Source: Curtobacterium sp. MCJR17_055
GTDB lineage: Bacteria; Actinomycetota; Actinomycetes; Actinomycetales; Microbacteriaceae
DNA: 64,000 nucleotides
Direction: 5' to 3'
Assembly (NCBI RefSeq): GCF_003224335.1
Contig: NZ_QKLF01000004.1
Coordinates: 62,001-126,000 of the forward strand
Part shown: in pieces, positions 8,441 to 17,133 of the stretch
Numbering within the stretch: position 1 is the first letter of the stretch
Layout: every line of letters starts with the position of its first letter
Notes under the pieces: model-generated
Told to the model about the DNA's origin: nothing
What the model saw: only the letters and a program-made list of their open reading frames with translations
Database searches by the model: none
Position numbers and translations under genes: made by a program

Positions 8441-9372
8441 CAGAGCGCTGCCTTCCCGCGGGTGGCCCGCAGCTGGATCACGGCGATCACGACGGCGATC
8501 ACGAAGAAGATCGTCGCGTTGGCCATCTGGTAGGCGTAGTCGCCACCGTTGAAGCCCTTGAAGATCGACATCGCGACGCTGGTCGTCGAGGTGCCGGGGC
8601 CACCGTCGGTGAGCCCGACGATGATGTCGTACGAGTTCAGGAAGTTCTTGAACCCGATGACGAGGTTGATGAGGATGTACCCGGCCGTCAGCGGCACGGT
8701 GATCGAGAGCAGCTGGCGCCACCCACCGGCACCGTCGAGCGACGCCGCCTCGTACACCTCGCCCGGGATCGACAGCACACCGGCGATGTAGATGAGCAGG
8801 GTCGACGGGATCGCCTGCCACGCGGTGACCACGACGATCGCGATCCACGCCAGGTCCGGGTCCGCCAGGATGCTCTGCTCGAGCGGCGTGATCCCGAGCG
8901 TGGTTGCGAGCGCCGGCAGGCTGTTCGCGAACAGGAACGAGAACACGTAGGCGATGACGATGCCGGAGATCACCATCGGCAGCACGAACACCGCCCGCAG
9001 CGCGATCTTGCCGCGCACCTTCGCGGTCAGGGCGATCGCGAGCAGGAACGCGACGGCGTTCACGACGAGCACGGTCACGAGCGAGAAGCCGATCGTGAAC
9101 AGGTACGCCTGCAGGATCGCCGGGTCGGAGAACACCGCCACGTAGTTCGTCAAGCCGATGAACCGGAACTCGCCGAACCCGACGGAGTTCGTGAAGCTCA
9201 GCACGATGCCCATCACGGCGGGGAGCGTGATGGCGAGCGTGAACAGGACGAGGGTGGGCAGCAGGAACGCGAGGAACAGCGGGTCGATCCGCGGTCGCCT
9301 CCGGCGTCCGGCCGGGAGGCTCGTGGTCCGGCCGTGCGTGCGGCCGCCGTCCGCCTTGGTGGTGAGGGTCAT
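8440..9372 (-). CDS. Sugar ABC transporter permease, MalF-like
   Basis: A 310-residue permease with six helices and an EAA loop (GEVYEAASLDGAGGWRQLLSITVPL). Members of this family form a heterodimer with the MalG-like subunit encoded next. The ATG at 9372 has AAGGAGA directly upstream. An alternative GTG at 9387 would overlap the preceding stop as GTGA but would read through that ribosome site, so I prefer 9372. Confidence 0.93.
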   Translation of the reverse strand: MTLTTKADGGRTHGRTTSLPAGRRRRPRIDPLFLAFLLPTLVLFTLAITLPAVMGIVLSFTNSVGFGEFRFIGLTNYVAVFSDPAILQAYLFTIGFSLVTVLVVNAVAFLLAIALTAKVRGKIALRAVFVLPMVISGIVIAYVFSFLFANSLPALATTLGITPLEQSILADPDLAWIAIVVVTAWQAIPSTLLIYIAGVLSIPGEVYEAASLDGAGGWRQLLSITVPLTAGYILINLVIGFKNFLNSYDIIVGLTDGGPGTSTTSVAMSIFKGFNGGDYAYQMANATIFFVIAVVIAVIQLRATRGKAAL

Positions 9373-9383
9373 GGTCGTCTCCT

Positions 9384-10685
9384 TCACGCGGCCGAGCGGA
9401 GCGCCAGGCGCGCCCAGTCGGAGTCGAGGGTGCGGAGTTGTCGCTGCGGGTCGCCGCCGAACGCGATCGACTGCGCGTAGTTCGCGACGGGGATCTCGGC
9501 GGGGATGAGCTGCGAGGCGCCGAGGTAGAAGGCGGCGTCGTCGTAGTACGACTGCATGCCGCGCAGGGCGGGGTTCGACGCGGGCGGGGCGTCTCGCCGG
9601 ACCCCGAACCCGTTGTTGTCCGCGTTGTACCGGTCGTTCACGGCCGGGGTCATGAGGAACGACAGGAACTCCCGCGCCGCCTCCTGCTTGCGCGAGGCCT
9701 CAGGGATCCAGAGCGCCAGGTCGACGTTGACCCGCACCTTCCGGTCGGCGGGGTCCTCGGTCACGGGCAGCGGGAACGTCCCGAGGTCCATGTCGGGCGT
9801 GGTCTTGGCGATCTCGCCGAGCGCCCACGGCCCCTGCAGGTACATCGCGGCCTTCCCCTGCGCGAAGGCCAGGTTGCCGTCCCCGTACCCGCGGCTGACC
9901 GCACCGGGCTGGTGCCACTCGCGCAGCTGCGCCATGCGTTCCATCGGGGCCGCGAAGTCCTCCGCGAACGACGGCGCGGATCCCGTGCCGACACGGGTGC
10001 CGGCCGCGCGGAGGGCCGCGAACGTCGCCGGGGTGTCGATCATCCCGCCGATGCTGTAGTCGAACATGCCCTGCGCGATCGTCCAGTTGTCCTTGAACGT
10101 GCCGTACACCGGTGCGATGCCCGCCTCCTGCAGCCGGCGGCACACGGCGGCGAACTCGGACCACGTCGTCGGGACGTCGAGCCCCCGCTCGGCGAACAGG
10201 GCGCGGTCGTAGATCACCGACGCGGCGGTCACGGAGTACGGCAGCGCGCTCCTGCGGCCCGGGTAGTCGGCGGTCTGCTCCATGAGGGGCCACAGGTCGG
10301 GGTTGATCGTCGCGGCCTCGGGCAGGTCCGAGAGGTCGGTGAGTGCGCCGTGCTCCACGAAGGGCACGACGGAGAAGTTGTAGTTCCAGCAGCCGAGGTC
10401 CGGCGGGCTGTTCCGCACGAAGTTCGCCGACATGCTCGACGTCGAGTCCCGGACCACCCGGATCCGTGACTGCGCCTGGTGGAACTGCGCGATGAGGTCG
10501 TCGAAGTACCCGATGACCTCGGGCTTGGACACGTAGAAGCTGATCGTCTCCGGCCGTGAGCCGGTCGACCCGACCGGTGCACAGCCCGCGAGTGCGAGGC
10601 CGCTGGCGATGCCGCCCGCCCCGAGCAGGAACGACCGCCGGCTCAGCGCGGATGCGCTGCCGGCTCGTGTGGCGCGTGGTTGCAC
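9384..10685 (-). CDS. Sugar-binding lipoprotein of ABC importer (Tat-type leader)
   Basis: A 433-residue extracellular solute-binding protein family 1 member. The leader has a twin-arginine motif LSRRSFLL followed by a lipobox LALAGC, so it is probably exported folded by Tat and lipid-anchored. The mature part has features of MalE-like proteins, such as the FAQGKAAMYLQGPWAL segment. The GTG at 10685 is preferred because GGAG lies upstream; another in-frame GTG at 10712 lacks a site. First gene of the importer-glucosidase operon, divergent from a ROK repressor that probably controls it. Confidence 0.93.
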   Translation of the reverse strand: MQPRATRAGSASALSRRSFLLGAGGIASGLALAGCAPVGSTGSRPETISFYVSKPEVIGYFDDLIAQFHQAQSRIRVVRDSTSSMSANFVRNSPPDLGCWNYNFSVVPFVEHGALTDLSDLPEAATINPDLWPLMEQTADYPGRRSALPYSVTAASVIYDRALFAERGLDVPTTWSEFAAVCRRLQEAGIAPVYGTFKDNWTIAQGMFDYSIGGMIDTPATFAALRAAGTRVGTGSAPSFAEDFAAPMERMAQLREWHQPGAVSRGYGDGNLAFAQGKAAMYLQGPWALGEIAKTTPDMDLGTFPLPVTEDPADRKVRVNVDLALWIPEASRKQEAAREFLSFLMTPAVNDRYNADNNGFGVRRDAPPASNPALRGMQSYYDDAAFYLGASQLIPAEIPVANYAQSIAFGGDPQRQLRTLDSDWARLALRSAA

Positions 10686-10712
10686 GTCGTCTCCGTTCGC
10701 CGGGACCGGCAC

Positions 10713-10816
10713 CGTCGCCGTCCCGGTGTGCGCGCTGCTCCGATGCAGCCCGCCCGACTAAATATACGAACAAAATCTACTCGCACAAGCTGATCGTGCC
10801 GCGGTAGTCTCGCCAC
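10713..10816. promoter_or_regulatory. Divergent promoter region, importer operon / ROK regulator
   Basis: The AT-rich stretch 10757-10781 stands out in this GC-rich DNA. It contains a minus-strand TATATT that could be the -10 of the importer operon, and an imperfect dyad that is a candidate ROK operator. The plus-strand -10 of the ROK gene, TAGTCT (10805-10810), ends six bases before its ATG. Confidence 0.55.
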
Positions 10817-12025
10817 ATGCCGCAGCGTCGAGCGTCGCCCCGTGCCTCCAGTGCGGAGACCGTCCTCGACCACGCACTCGACGTCGGCGCCTTCACTGCG
10901 ACCGAGGCGATGGAGTCGACCGGACTGACCCGCTCCACCGTGCTCGCGGCGTGCGAGGACCTCGTCGCACGCGGCTGGCTGACGGAGCTGGACGACGCGC
11001 GCACCGCCGGCGAGTACCGCATCGGTCGACCCGCACGGCGCTACGAACTCGACCCGACCGCGGGGTGCGTCGTCGGCGTCGACGCCGGACAGCACCGGGT
11101 CGCTGCGTTCGTCGCCGACCTGCGCGGTGCCGTGCTCGCGCGTGCGGAGACCGACCTCGGCACGCGGGGGCTCGACGTCGGGTTCCGCCTCGACGCGGTC
11201 GCGACCACCGTCGCCGCCGCGCTCGCCGCAGCCGGGACGGACGCTGACCGGGTCCTCGTGACCACCGTCGGGGTCCCCGCACCCGTCGACGCCCGCGGTG
11301 TCTCACCGGACGACGGCGGCTTCTGGGTCAGCATGAACCCCGGCTTCGACGCGGTCGCCCCCGGAGCCCGCGTCGTCGTCGAGAACGACGCGAACCTGGC
11401 GGCCATCGCCGAACGGCCGTCCGCGCCGGAGGCGTCCTTCGCCGCACTGCTCGCGGGGGAGCGGTTCGGCGCCGGCCTCGTCGTCGACGGCGTGCTGCTC
11501 CGCGGTGCACGGGGCGGCGCGGGCGAGCTGCGCGCACTCGGACTCGTCGTCGGTGTCGGGTCGTCGGACGGACTCGGCGCGGCGGCGCGCACCGCGGTGA
11601 CCGCGGCGGTCGACGCCGGCCGGGTCGACCCGGACAGCCCGCTCGGCCGTGCCGTCGCCCGCGAGGGCCTCGACGCGGCCGCCGTCTTCCGCGCCGCGGA
11701 CGACGGCGACCCCGTCGCGCTCGAGGTCGTGGATCAGCTCGGGGACCTGCTCGCCCGGGTGTGCGTCCTGCTCGCGAGCCTGCTCGACATCGACCGGGTG
11801 GTCGTCGCGGGGGCGATCGCGGGGCACGCCGGTGCCGTCATCGACCACGCTTCGGCCGTGCTCGGCAGCGGGCGGTTCGACCCGGTGCCGGAGATCGTGG
11901 CCTCGACGCTGGGGGCGGACGTCGTCGTGACGGGTGCCGTCGCGCTCGCGCTCGACACGGTCCGCGCGGATCCGCTGTCGTTCGACCTGCGGACGGCACC
12001 CGCGGCGGCGGCGGCCGTCGGCTGA
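10817..12025 (+). CDS. ROK family transcriptional regulator
   Basis: A 402-residue protein: an N-terminal winged helix-turn-helix (about residues 14-60, TATEAMESTGLTRSTVLAAC) followed by a ROK sugar-kinase-like domain beginning VVGVDAG. The zinc-binding CxCGxxGC motif found in many ROK proteins is missing. The equivalent region reads GGAGELRALGLVVG, so it may sense a ligand without zinc and probably lacks kinase activity. It faces the sugar importer operon and most likely represses it. The start is leaderless by the TAGTCT hexamer. Confidence 0.9.
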   Translation: MPQRRASPRASSAETVLDHALDVGAFTATEAMESTGLTRSTVLAACEDLVARGWLTELDDARTAGEYRIGRPARRYELDPTAGCVVGVDAGQHRVAAFVADLRGAVLARAETDLGTRGLDVGFRLDAVATTVAAALAAAGTDADRVLVTTVGVPAPVDARGVSPDDGGFWVSMNPGFDAVAPGARVVVENDANLAAIAERPSAPEASFAALLAGERFGAGLVVDGVLLRGARGGAGELRALGLVVGVGSSDGLGAAARTAVTAAVDAGRVDPDSPLGRAVAREGLDAAAVFRAADDGDPVALEVVDQLGDLLARVCVLLASLLDIDRVVVAGAIAGHAGAVIDHASAVLGSGRFDPVPEIVASTLGADVVVTGAVALALDTVRADPLSFDLRTAPAAAAAVG

Positions 12026-12048
12026 CGGGTGCTGGGCCGGCTCCGACG

Positions 12049-13047
12049 TCAGCGGGGGAGTGCGGCGAGCACCTCGGCGGCCCGCGCGGCGTCCTCCGCG
12101 GACACGTCCAGGTGGGTGACGAGGCGCACCGTCGTCCGCCCGAGCCGCATCACCCGGACGCCAGCGGCCTCGGCGGCGGCGACGAACGTGTCGGGGTCGG
12201 ACACCTGCGCGAAGACGATGTTCGTGTCCACCGACTCCGGGTCGACGTCGAGCGCCGCTGCGAGCACCCGGGCGTTCGCGTGGTCCTCGGCCAGGCGGTC
12301 GACGTGCTCGTGCAGGGCGTACCGTGCGCCGGCGGCGAGGATGCCCGTCTGCCGCATGCCCCCGCCGTAGCGCTTCCGCCAGATCCGCGCGGCCGCGATC
12401 CGGTCGGCCGATCCGACGAGCACGGACCCGACGGGCGCACCGAGGCCCTTCGACATGCACACGGACACCGTGTCGAACCCGCTCGCCAGGTCGGGGAACG
12501 GGGTGCCCGACGCCACGTGGGCGTTCCACAACCGGGCACCGTCCAGGTGCAGGCCGATGCCGTGCTCGCGGGCGAACTCCTGCACGGCGCGGACCTCGGC
12601 CACGGGCTGCACGGTGCCGCCGCCGAAGTTGTGCGTGTTCTCGACCGCGATCGCCGTCGTCGACACCGAGTAGGCGCCGGCGTTCGGCTCCGCGATCGCG
12701 CGCACCGCGTCGGCCACCAGGCGGCCGCGGTCGGACGCCCACGTCCGTGTGGTGATGCCGGAGAACACGGCCGCCGCGCCGAGCTCGGCGCGGACGACGT
12801 GGGCCTGCACGTCGGCGAGCAGTTCCTCGCCGGGGCCGACGAGCAGGCGGAGCCCGAGCTGGTTCGCCATCGAGCCGGACGGGGTGAAGAGCCCGGCTTC
12901 GTGACCGAGGAGCGCGGCGACCTCCTGCTCGAGCGCGGTGGTCTCGGGGTCCTCGCCGAACACGTCGTCACCGACCTCGGCGTCCACCATGGCGCGGCGC
13001 ATCGCCGGGGTCGGACGGGTCACGGTGTCGGAGCGCAGGTCGATCAC
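12049..13047 (-). CDS. ltaE: Low-specificity L-threonine aldolase
   Basis: A 332-residue fold-type I PLP enzyme that splits threonine and allo-threonine to glycine and acetaldehyde. It begins with the family hallmark IDLRSDTVTRPT, has HLDGARLWNA, and carries the PLP lysine at Lys200 in CMSKGLGAPVGS. The GTG at 13047 puts the hallmark at the N-terminus as in the family; a GTG at 13074 would add nine arginine-rich residues. No clear ribosome site is visible. It converges on the ROK gene with only 23 bases between stops and no hairpin. Confidence 0.93.
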   Translation of the reverse strand: MIDLRSDTVTRPTPAMRRAMVDAEVGDDVFGEDPETTALEQEVAALLGHEAGLFTPSGSMANQLGLRLLVGPGEELLADVQAHVVRAELGAAAVFSGITTRTWASDRGRLVADAVRAIAEPNAGAYSVSTTAIAVENTHNFGGGTVQPVAEVRAVQEFAREHGIGLHLDGARLWNAHVASGTPFPDLASGFDTVSVCMSKGLGAPVGSVLVGSADRIAAARIWRKRYGGGMRQTGILAAGARYALHEHVDRLAEDHANARVLAAALDVDPESVDTNIVFAQVSDPDTFVAAAEAAGVRVMRLGRTTVRLVTHLDVSAEDAARAAEVLAALPR

Positions 13048-13093
13048 CGGACAACGGTACCCCCGGCGACGCACCCCGGTCGTCCGGCCCGGC

Positions 13094-13099
13094 TACGGT
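13094..13099 (+). promoter_or_regulatory. -10 hexamer TACGGT, leaderless start
   Basis: TACGGT ends seven bases before the ATG at 13107, so transcription is expected to begin at or next to the start codon. Confidence 0.5.
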
Positions 13100-13106
13100 G
13101 TGCGAC

Positions 13107-14018
13107 ATGCAGCCTCCCGCTCCCGGAACACTCCGCATCCTGCACCTGTCGGACACGCACGTGACCGGGGACGGCGCGCTGCACCAGGGCACCGTCGACA
13201 CCACGGCGGCGCTGGGCGCCCTGCTCGACCACCTGGACGGCCTCGACGGCGTGGGGCTGGTCGTCGTCTCCGGCGACGTGTCCGAGGACGGGTCGCCGGA
13301 GTCGTACGCGACGGTCCGCGACCTGGTCGGCGGCTGGGCCGAGCGGCACGGCGCGGCGTTCGTGACGGTCCCCGGCAACCACGACCAGCGCGACGGCTTC
13401 CGACGGGTGCTGTTCGACGGGCACGTCCTCGGCGAGGGCGGGAGACCGCTCATGCACACGATGGAGCACCACGACCCCGCGGTCCCGGTCCGAGGGCGGT
13501 CCGTCGTCGCGGGCCGGCGGATCGTCACCGTCGACACGAGCGTCCCGGGCGCCGGGTACGGCGAGCTGTCCGCGACCGCGACCGAGCACCTGCGGGCCGC
13601 CCTCGCCGAGCCGGCAGCGCACGGGTCGGTCGTCGTCCTGCACCACCCGCCACTGACCGCACCGACGTCGCTGCACGACGCGCTGAAGCTCCGCAACCCC
13701 GGTGACCTCGCCGCGGTGCTGCGGGGGACCGACGTCCGGGTCGTGCTCGCCGGCCACTACCACCACCACTTCGCCGGCTCGACCGGCGGCGTCCCCGTCC
13801 TCGTCGCGCCCGGGGTCGCGAACGACGCCGACGTCACCGGTCGGTACGACGAGGAGACCGCCCTCGTCGGCACCGGCGCCCTCGTCGTCGACCTCGCCGA
13901 GGACGGTTCGCTCTGGTCGACGCCGGTCCGCGTGCCGCGTCCGGACGCCGACCAGCGGGCGCTGCACCTCGACGCCGACACCGCTGCCCGCATCGCGGCG
14001 GCCTTCGGTCCGTCCTGA
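13107..14018 (+). CDS. Metallophosphoesterase, CpdA-like
   Basis: A 303-residue calcineurin-like phosphoesterase with the full metal-binding set: LSDTHV, VSGDVSEDG, VPGNHDQ, LHHPP and GHYHHH. The layout matches class III cyclic nucleotide phosphodiesterases (CpdA/Rv0805 type), but the family also acts on other phosphodiesters, so the substrate is open. The ATG at 13107 is favoured by the leaderless -10 TACGGT; a GTG at 13098 overlaps that hexamer. It is divergent from ltaE and ends before a conserved hairpin. Confidence 0.88.
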   Translation: MQPPAPGTLRILHLSDTHVTGDGALHQGTVDTTAALGALLDHLDGLDGVGLVVVSGDVSEDGSPESYATVRDLVGGWAERHGAAFVTVPGNHDQRDGFRRVLFDGHVLGEGGRPLMHTMEHHDPAVPVRGRSVVAGRRIVTVDTSVPGAGYGELSATATEHLRAALAEPAAHGSVVVLHHPPLTAPTSLHDALKLRNPGDLAAVLRGTDVRVVLAGHYHHHFAGSTGGVPVLVAPGVANDADVTGRYDEETALVGTGALVVDLAEDGSLWSTPVRVPRPDADQRALHLDADTAARIAAAFGPS

Positions 14019-14045
14019 CCGGCGTCCTCCCCCGGTCGCCGGACC

Positions 14046-14086
14046 GGACGGGAGGCGCGCTCCGGGCCGCCCCGGGCCTCCCGTCC
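14046..14086. terminator. Hairpin terminator, GACGGGAGG family
   Basis: GGACGGGAGGC (14046-14056) pairs with GCCTCCCGTCC (14076-14086); the loop contains further GC pairs. It follows the metallophosphoesterase stop by 27 bases. Copy 2 of the family. Confidence 0.75.
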
Positions 14087-14174
14087 GACCCGTCCCTGCG
14101 AGTACCCCTCATCCCCGCGCACCGACCGGGGTGCGGCGAGTAGGACGGACGCACGACGTCCCGAGGAGGATGAC

Positions 14175-15236
14175 ATGCGAACCGGTAGCGCAGTCCAGTA
14201 CGAGCGGTACGGCGAATTCGACGTGGTCGAGGTCGTGCCGCAGGAACGCCCCACGCCCGGCCCCGGCGAGGTCCTCGTCGAGGTGATCGCGGCGGGCCTC
14301 AACCACATCGAGCGGTTCCTCCGCGAGGGCAAGCTCCAGGACCACGTCCACGTCGACTTCCCGGCACGGCAGGGAGTCGACCTCGCCGGCATCGTGCGCG
14401 CGCGCGGCGACGGGGTGAAGGACCTCCGCGTGGGCGACGAGGTCATGGGGCACGCGCCCGAGGGCGGCTCGCACGCCACCTGGGTGGTCGTGCCCCGCGA
14501 CGCCGTCGTCATCAAGCCGACCCACGTCGGGTGGGAGGTCGCCGGCGGGCTGTACCTGGCGGGCTGCACCGCCGTCGACGTCGTCCGGAAGCTCCGACTC
14601 GGACCCGACGACACCGTCGTCATCAGCGCGGCCGCCGGCGGCGTCGGTCACATCCAGTGCCAGCTCGCCCGCGACGCCGGTGCGACGGTCATCGGACTCG
14701 GCAGCCCGCGCAACCACGACTACCTCCGCCAGATCGGCATCCTGCCCGTCGCCTACGGGGACGGTGAGGAGGCCCGGATCACCGAGATCGCGAAGGGCCG
14801 GCCCGTCACCGCCTTCATCGACAACCACGGCGACGAGTCCGCGCGCGAGCTCGCCGTCCGGCTCGGCGTGGACGAGAAGCGCTTCGTGTCGTCGGACGAC
14901 CGGCGGGACGCCGAACTCCGGTTCCTCCGGGCCCCGGCGTCCGACCCGGAGGCGCGCGAGCTCATCACGTACCTCGTGAAGGCCGTCGAGGACCGCCGTG
15001 TGCAGGTCCTCATCTCCGGGTTCTACCCGTTCGAGTACATCGTCGAGGCGTACGAGGACCTGGCGGAGATGCACTCCCGCGGCAAGGTCGTCGTGGGCAT
15101 GCAGCCCGTCGAGACCGGGGCCCGGCAGGACTGGTACCGGTCCGAGAAGGCGCGTGACCTCCGCGACGTGTACGCGCACGAGAAGGCCGAGGGCACGCTC
15201 GAGAGCGGTTCCCCGGCGTCCCGCGGCGCCGACTGA
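14175..15236 (+). CDS. Zinc-free MDR oxidoreductase (quinone/NADP-dependent)
   Basis: A 353-residue medium-chain dehydrogenase/reductase. The N-terminal GroES-like domain carries GVDLAGIVRARGDGV and VGDEVMG but lacks the cysteine/histidine ligands of zinc alcohol dehydrogenases. The nucleotide-binding loop reads AAAGGVGHIQCQLAR (about residues 156-170), typical of zeta-crystallin/quinone oxidoreductase types that use NADPH. GAGGAGG lies just upstream of the ATG. It stands alone between a terminator and a convergent ABC operon; the physiological substrate is unknown. Confidence 0.9.
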   Translation: MRTGSAVQYERYGEFDVVEVVPQERPTPGPGEVLVEVIAAGLNHIERFLREGKLQDHVHVDFPARQGVDLAGIVRARGDGVKDLRVGDEVMGHAPEGGSHATWVVVPRDAVVIKPTHVGWEVAGGLYLAGCTAVDVVRKLRLGPDDTVVISAAAGGVGHIQCQLARDAGATVIGLGSPRNHDYLRQIGILPVAYGDGEEARITEIAKGRPVTAFIDNHGDESARELAVRLGVDEKRFVSSDDRRDAELRFLRAPASDPEARELITYLVKAVEDRRVQVLISGFYPFEYIVEAYEDLAEMHSRGKVVVGMQPVETGARQDWYRSEKARDLRDVYAHEKAEGTLESGSPASRGAD

Positions 15237-15269
15237 CGGCGGCGGCGCAGCGCTGGCGCCCGGCCGGAC

Positions 15270-16157
15270 CTAGCTGAGGACGTCCTTGCTGGCGAACCGG
15301 CCGTACGCCAGCGCGCCGAAGACGACCAGGTACCCGAGCTGCAGGACCGCGTTGCTGCCGAACGAGTCGAACGAGATCGGGTCCCGCAGCAGGTCGCCGA
15401 ACCCGAGCCAGAGGTGCGAGAACAGGAACGGGTGCAGCCAGTCGAGCTGCGGGAGCTGGTCGAGCACCTGCGATGCCCCGGCCAGCACGACCGTCGCGGC
15501 CATCGCCCCGACCGGGACGTTGGTCAGCGTCGACGCGAACAGACCGATCGCCACCAGGCCGAGCATCGACAGCGTCACGTAGAGCGCGAGCAGGACCGCA
15601 CGGCCCGCGTACGACCAGCCGTCGACCTGCGTACCGGAGAGCAGCGTCACCGGACCGACCGGGAACAGCGCCGCACCGATCGCCGCCCCGACGAGGACGA
15701 CGAGCAGGGTGGCGGCGAGACAGAACGCGACCGCGCCGATCGTCTTCACGACGATGAACCGCACCCGCCCGGTCGGGGCGACGAGCAGGTAGCGCAGCGT
15801 GCCGTGGCTGGCCTCGCCGGCGACGGTGTCGCCGGCGACCACCCCGACCGTGAGGGGCAGGAAGAGCGGGATCGACACCGTCAGCGCCGTGAAGGACACG
15901 AACAGGCCGTTGTTCGTGATGTCGCCGAGGAACGCCGGGCCACCGTCGTCGCCGTCGGTGGTGAGCCGGACCGCGACGGCGATGAGGATCGGCACGAGGG
16001 CGAGTGCCCCGAGCATCGCCCAGGTCCGACGCCGACGGAAGACGAGCGCGAGTTCGGACCCGAGCAGGGCGAACGTGCGGGTCCGCCGCGCAGCGCCCGG
16101 AGCGGACCGGGCACCAGCGGGTCGTGTCGTCGTGTCCACGGTGTCACCCTGCGACAT
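15270..16157 (-). CDS. ABC-2 family permease
   Basis: A 295-residue permease with about six helices in the usual ABC-2 order, and the GEASHGTLRYLLVAPTGR segment that many bacterial exporters of this group carry after helix 2. It follows the ATPase gene and overlaps it by 14 bases. With the ATPase and the upstream secreted protein it forms a three-gene operon. Substrate unknown. Confidence 0.91.
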   Translation of the reverse strand: MSQGDTVDTTTRPAGARSAPGAARRTRTFALLGSELALVFRRRRTWAMLGALALVPILIAVAVRLTTDGDDGGPAFLGDITNNGLFVSFTALTVSIPLFLPLTVGVVAGDTVAGEASHGTLRYLLVAPTGRVRFIVVKTIGAVAFCLAATLLVVLVGAAIGAALFPVGPVTLLSGTQVDGWSYAGRAVLLALYVTLSMLGLVAIGLFASTLTNVPVGAMAATVVLAGASQVLDQLPQLDWLHPFLFSHLWLGFGDLLRDPISFDSFGSNAVLQLGYLVVFGALAYGRFASKDVLS

Positions 16158-17133
16158 CGAATCCCTCTCCGGTGAGTGCGACGAACAGGTCCTCGAGGGT
16201 GCCGCCGCCGACCGCGATGCCGCGCACCCGGACCTCGGCGCGGACGAGTTCGGCGGTGATCGTCTCCGGCTCGACGTCGGTGGTGAGGTCGGCGACCAGG
16301 ACGTCGGACCCGCCCTCCCGCCGGGGCGCGAGTCCGAGGCGGGAGAGGACGACACCGGCCTGCCCGATGTCGGGGGTCCGGACCGTGACGGTCCGGGCGC
16401 CGCGGGCTCGCAGCTCGTCGAGCGGGCCCTGCGCGACGATCGAGCCGGTGCGCATCACGGCCGCGTGCGTGCAGACCTGCTCGATCTCGGCCAGCAGGTG
16501 ACTCGACACGAACACCGTCGTGCCGTCGTCCGCCAAGGACCGGATGAGGTGGCGGACCTCCCGGGTCCCCTGCGGGTCCAGGCCGTTCGTCGGCTCGTCG
16601 AGCACGAGGAGGTCGCGCGGGGACAGCAGCGCGTTCGCCAAGCCCAGGCGCTGCTTCATCCCGAGCGAGTACGCGTGCGCCTTCTTGTCGGCGGCGTGGC
16701 TCAACCCGACCCGGTCGAGTGCGCTCGCGACCCGCTCCCGCCGCGTCCGCGGGTCGGAGGTCGGATCGGCGGCGTCGAAGCGGGACAGGTTCGCCCGGCC
16801 GGACAGGTAGGGGTAGAAGGCCGGACCCTCGACCAGGGCGCCGACCCGGGGGAGCACCGAGTGCAGCCCGCGCGGCATCGGTTCGCCGAGCACCTCGATC
16901 CTCCCGCTCGTGGCGGTCGACAGCCCCAGGAGCATCCGGATCGTGGTGGTCTTGCCGCTGCCGTTCGGCCCGAGGAACCCGAACACCGAGCCGCGGGGCA
17001 CCGCGAGGTCGATGCCGTCCACGGCCCGCTGCTTCCGGAAGACCTTGCGGAGGCCGACCGTCCGGATGGCGAGCCCGGCTGCGGTGTCCGTGGTGTCCCG
17101 GGGTGCGGCCGCGGTGTCCGTCCCCGTCGTCAC
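16144..17133 (-). CDS. ABC transporter ATP-binding protein
   Basis: A 329-residue ABC ATPase: Walker A GPNGSGKTT (55-63), a signature reading YSLGMKQRL (common in ABC-2 exporters, replacing LSGGQ), Walker B LLVLDEPTNGLDP and switch His in FVSSHLL. The GTG at 17133 overlaps the preceding stop as GTGA. The C-terminal 90 residues are the accessory domain of the BcrA/NatA class. It powers the permease encoded next. Confidence 0.93.
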   Translation of the reverse strand: MTTGTDTAAAPRDTTDTAAGLAIRTVGLRKVFRKQRAVDGIDLAVPRGSVFGFLGPNGSGKTTTIRMLLGLSTATSGRIEVLGEPMPRGLHSVLPRVGALVEGPAFYPYLSGRANLSRFDAADPTSDPRTRRERVASALDRVGLSHAADKKAHAYSLGMKQRLGLANALLSPRDLLVLDEPTNGLDPQGTREVRHLIRSLADDGTTVFVSSHLLAEIEQVCTHAAVMRTGSIVAQGPLDELRARGARTVTVRTPDIGQAGVVLSRLGLAPRREGGSDVLVADLTTDVEPETITAELVRAEVRVRGIAVGGGTLEDLFVALTGEGFDVAG

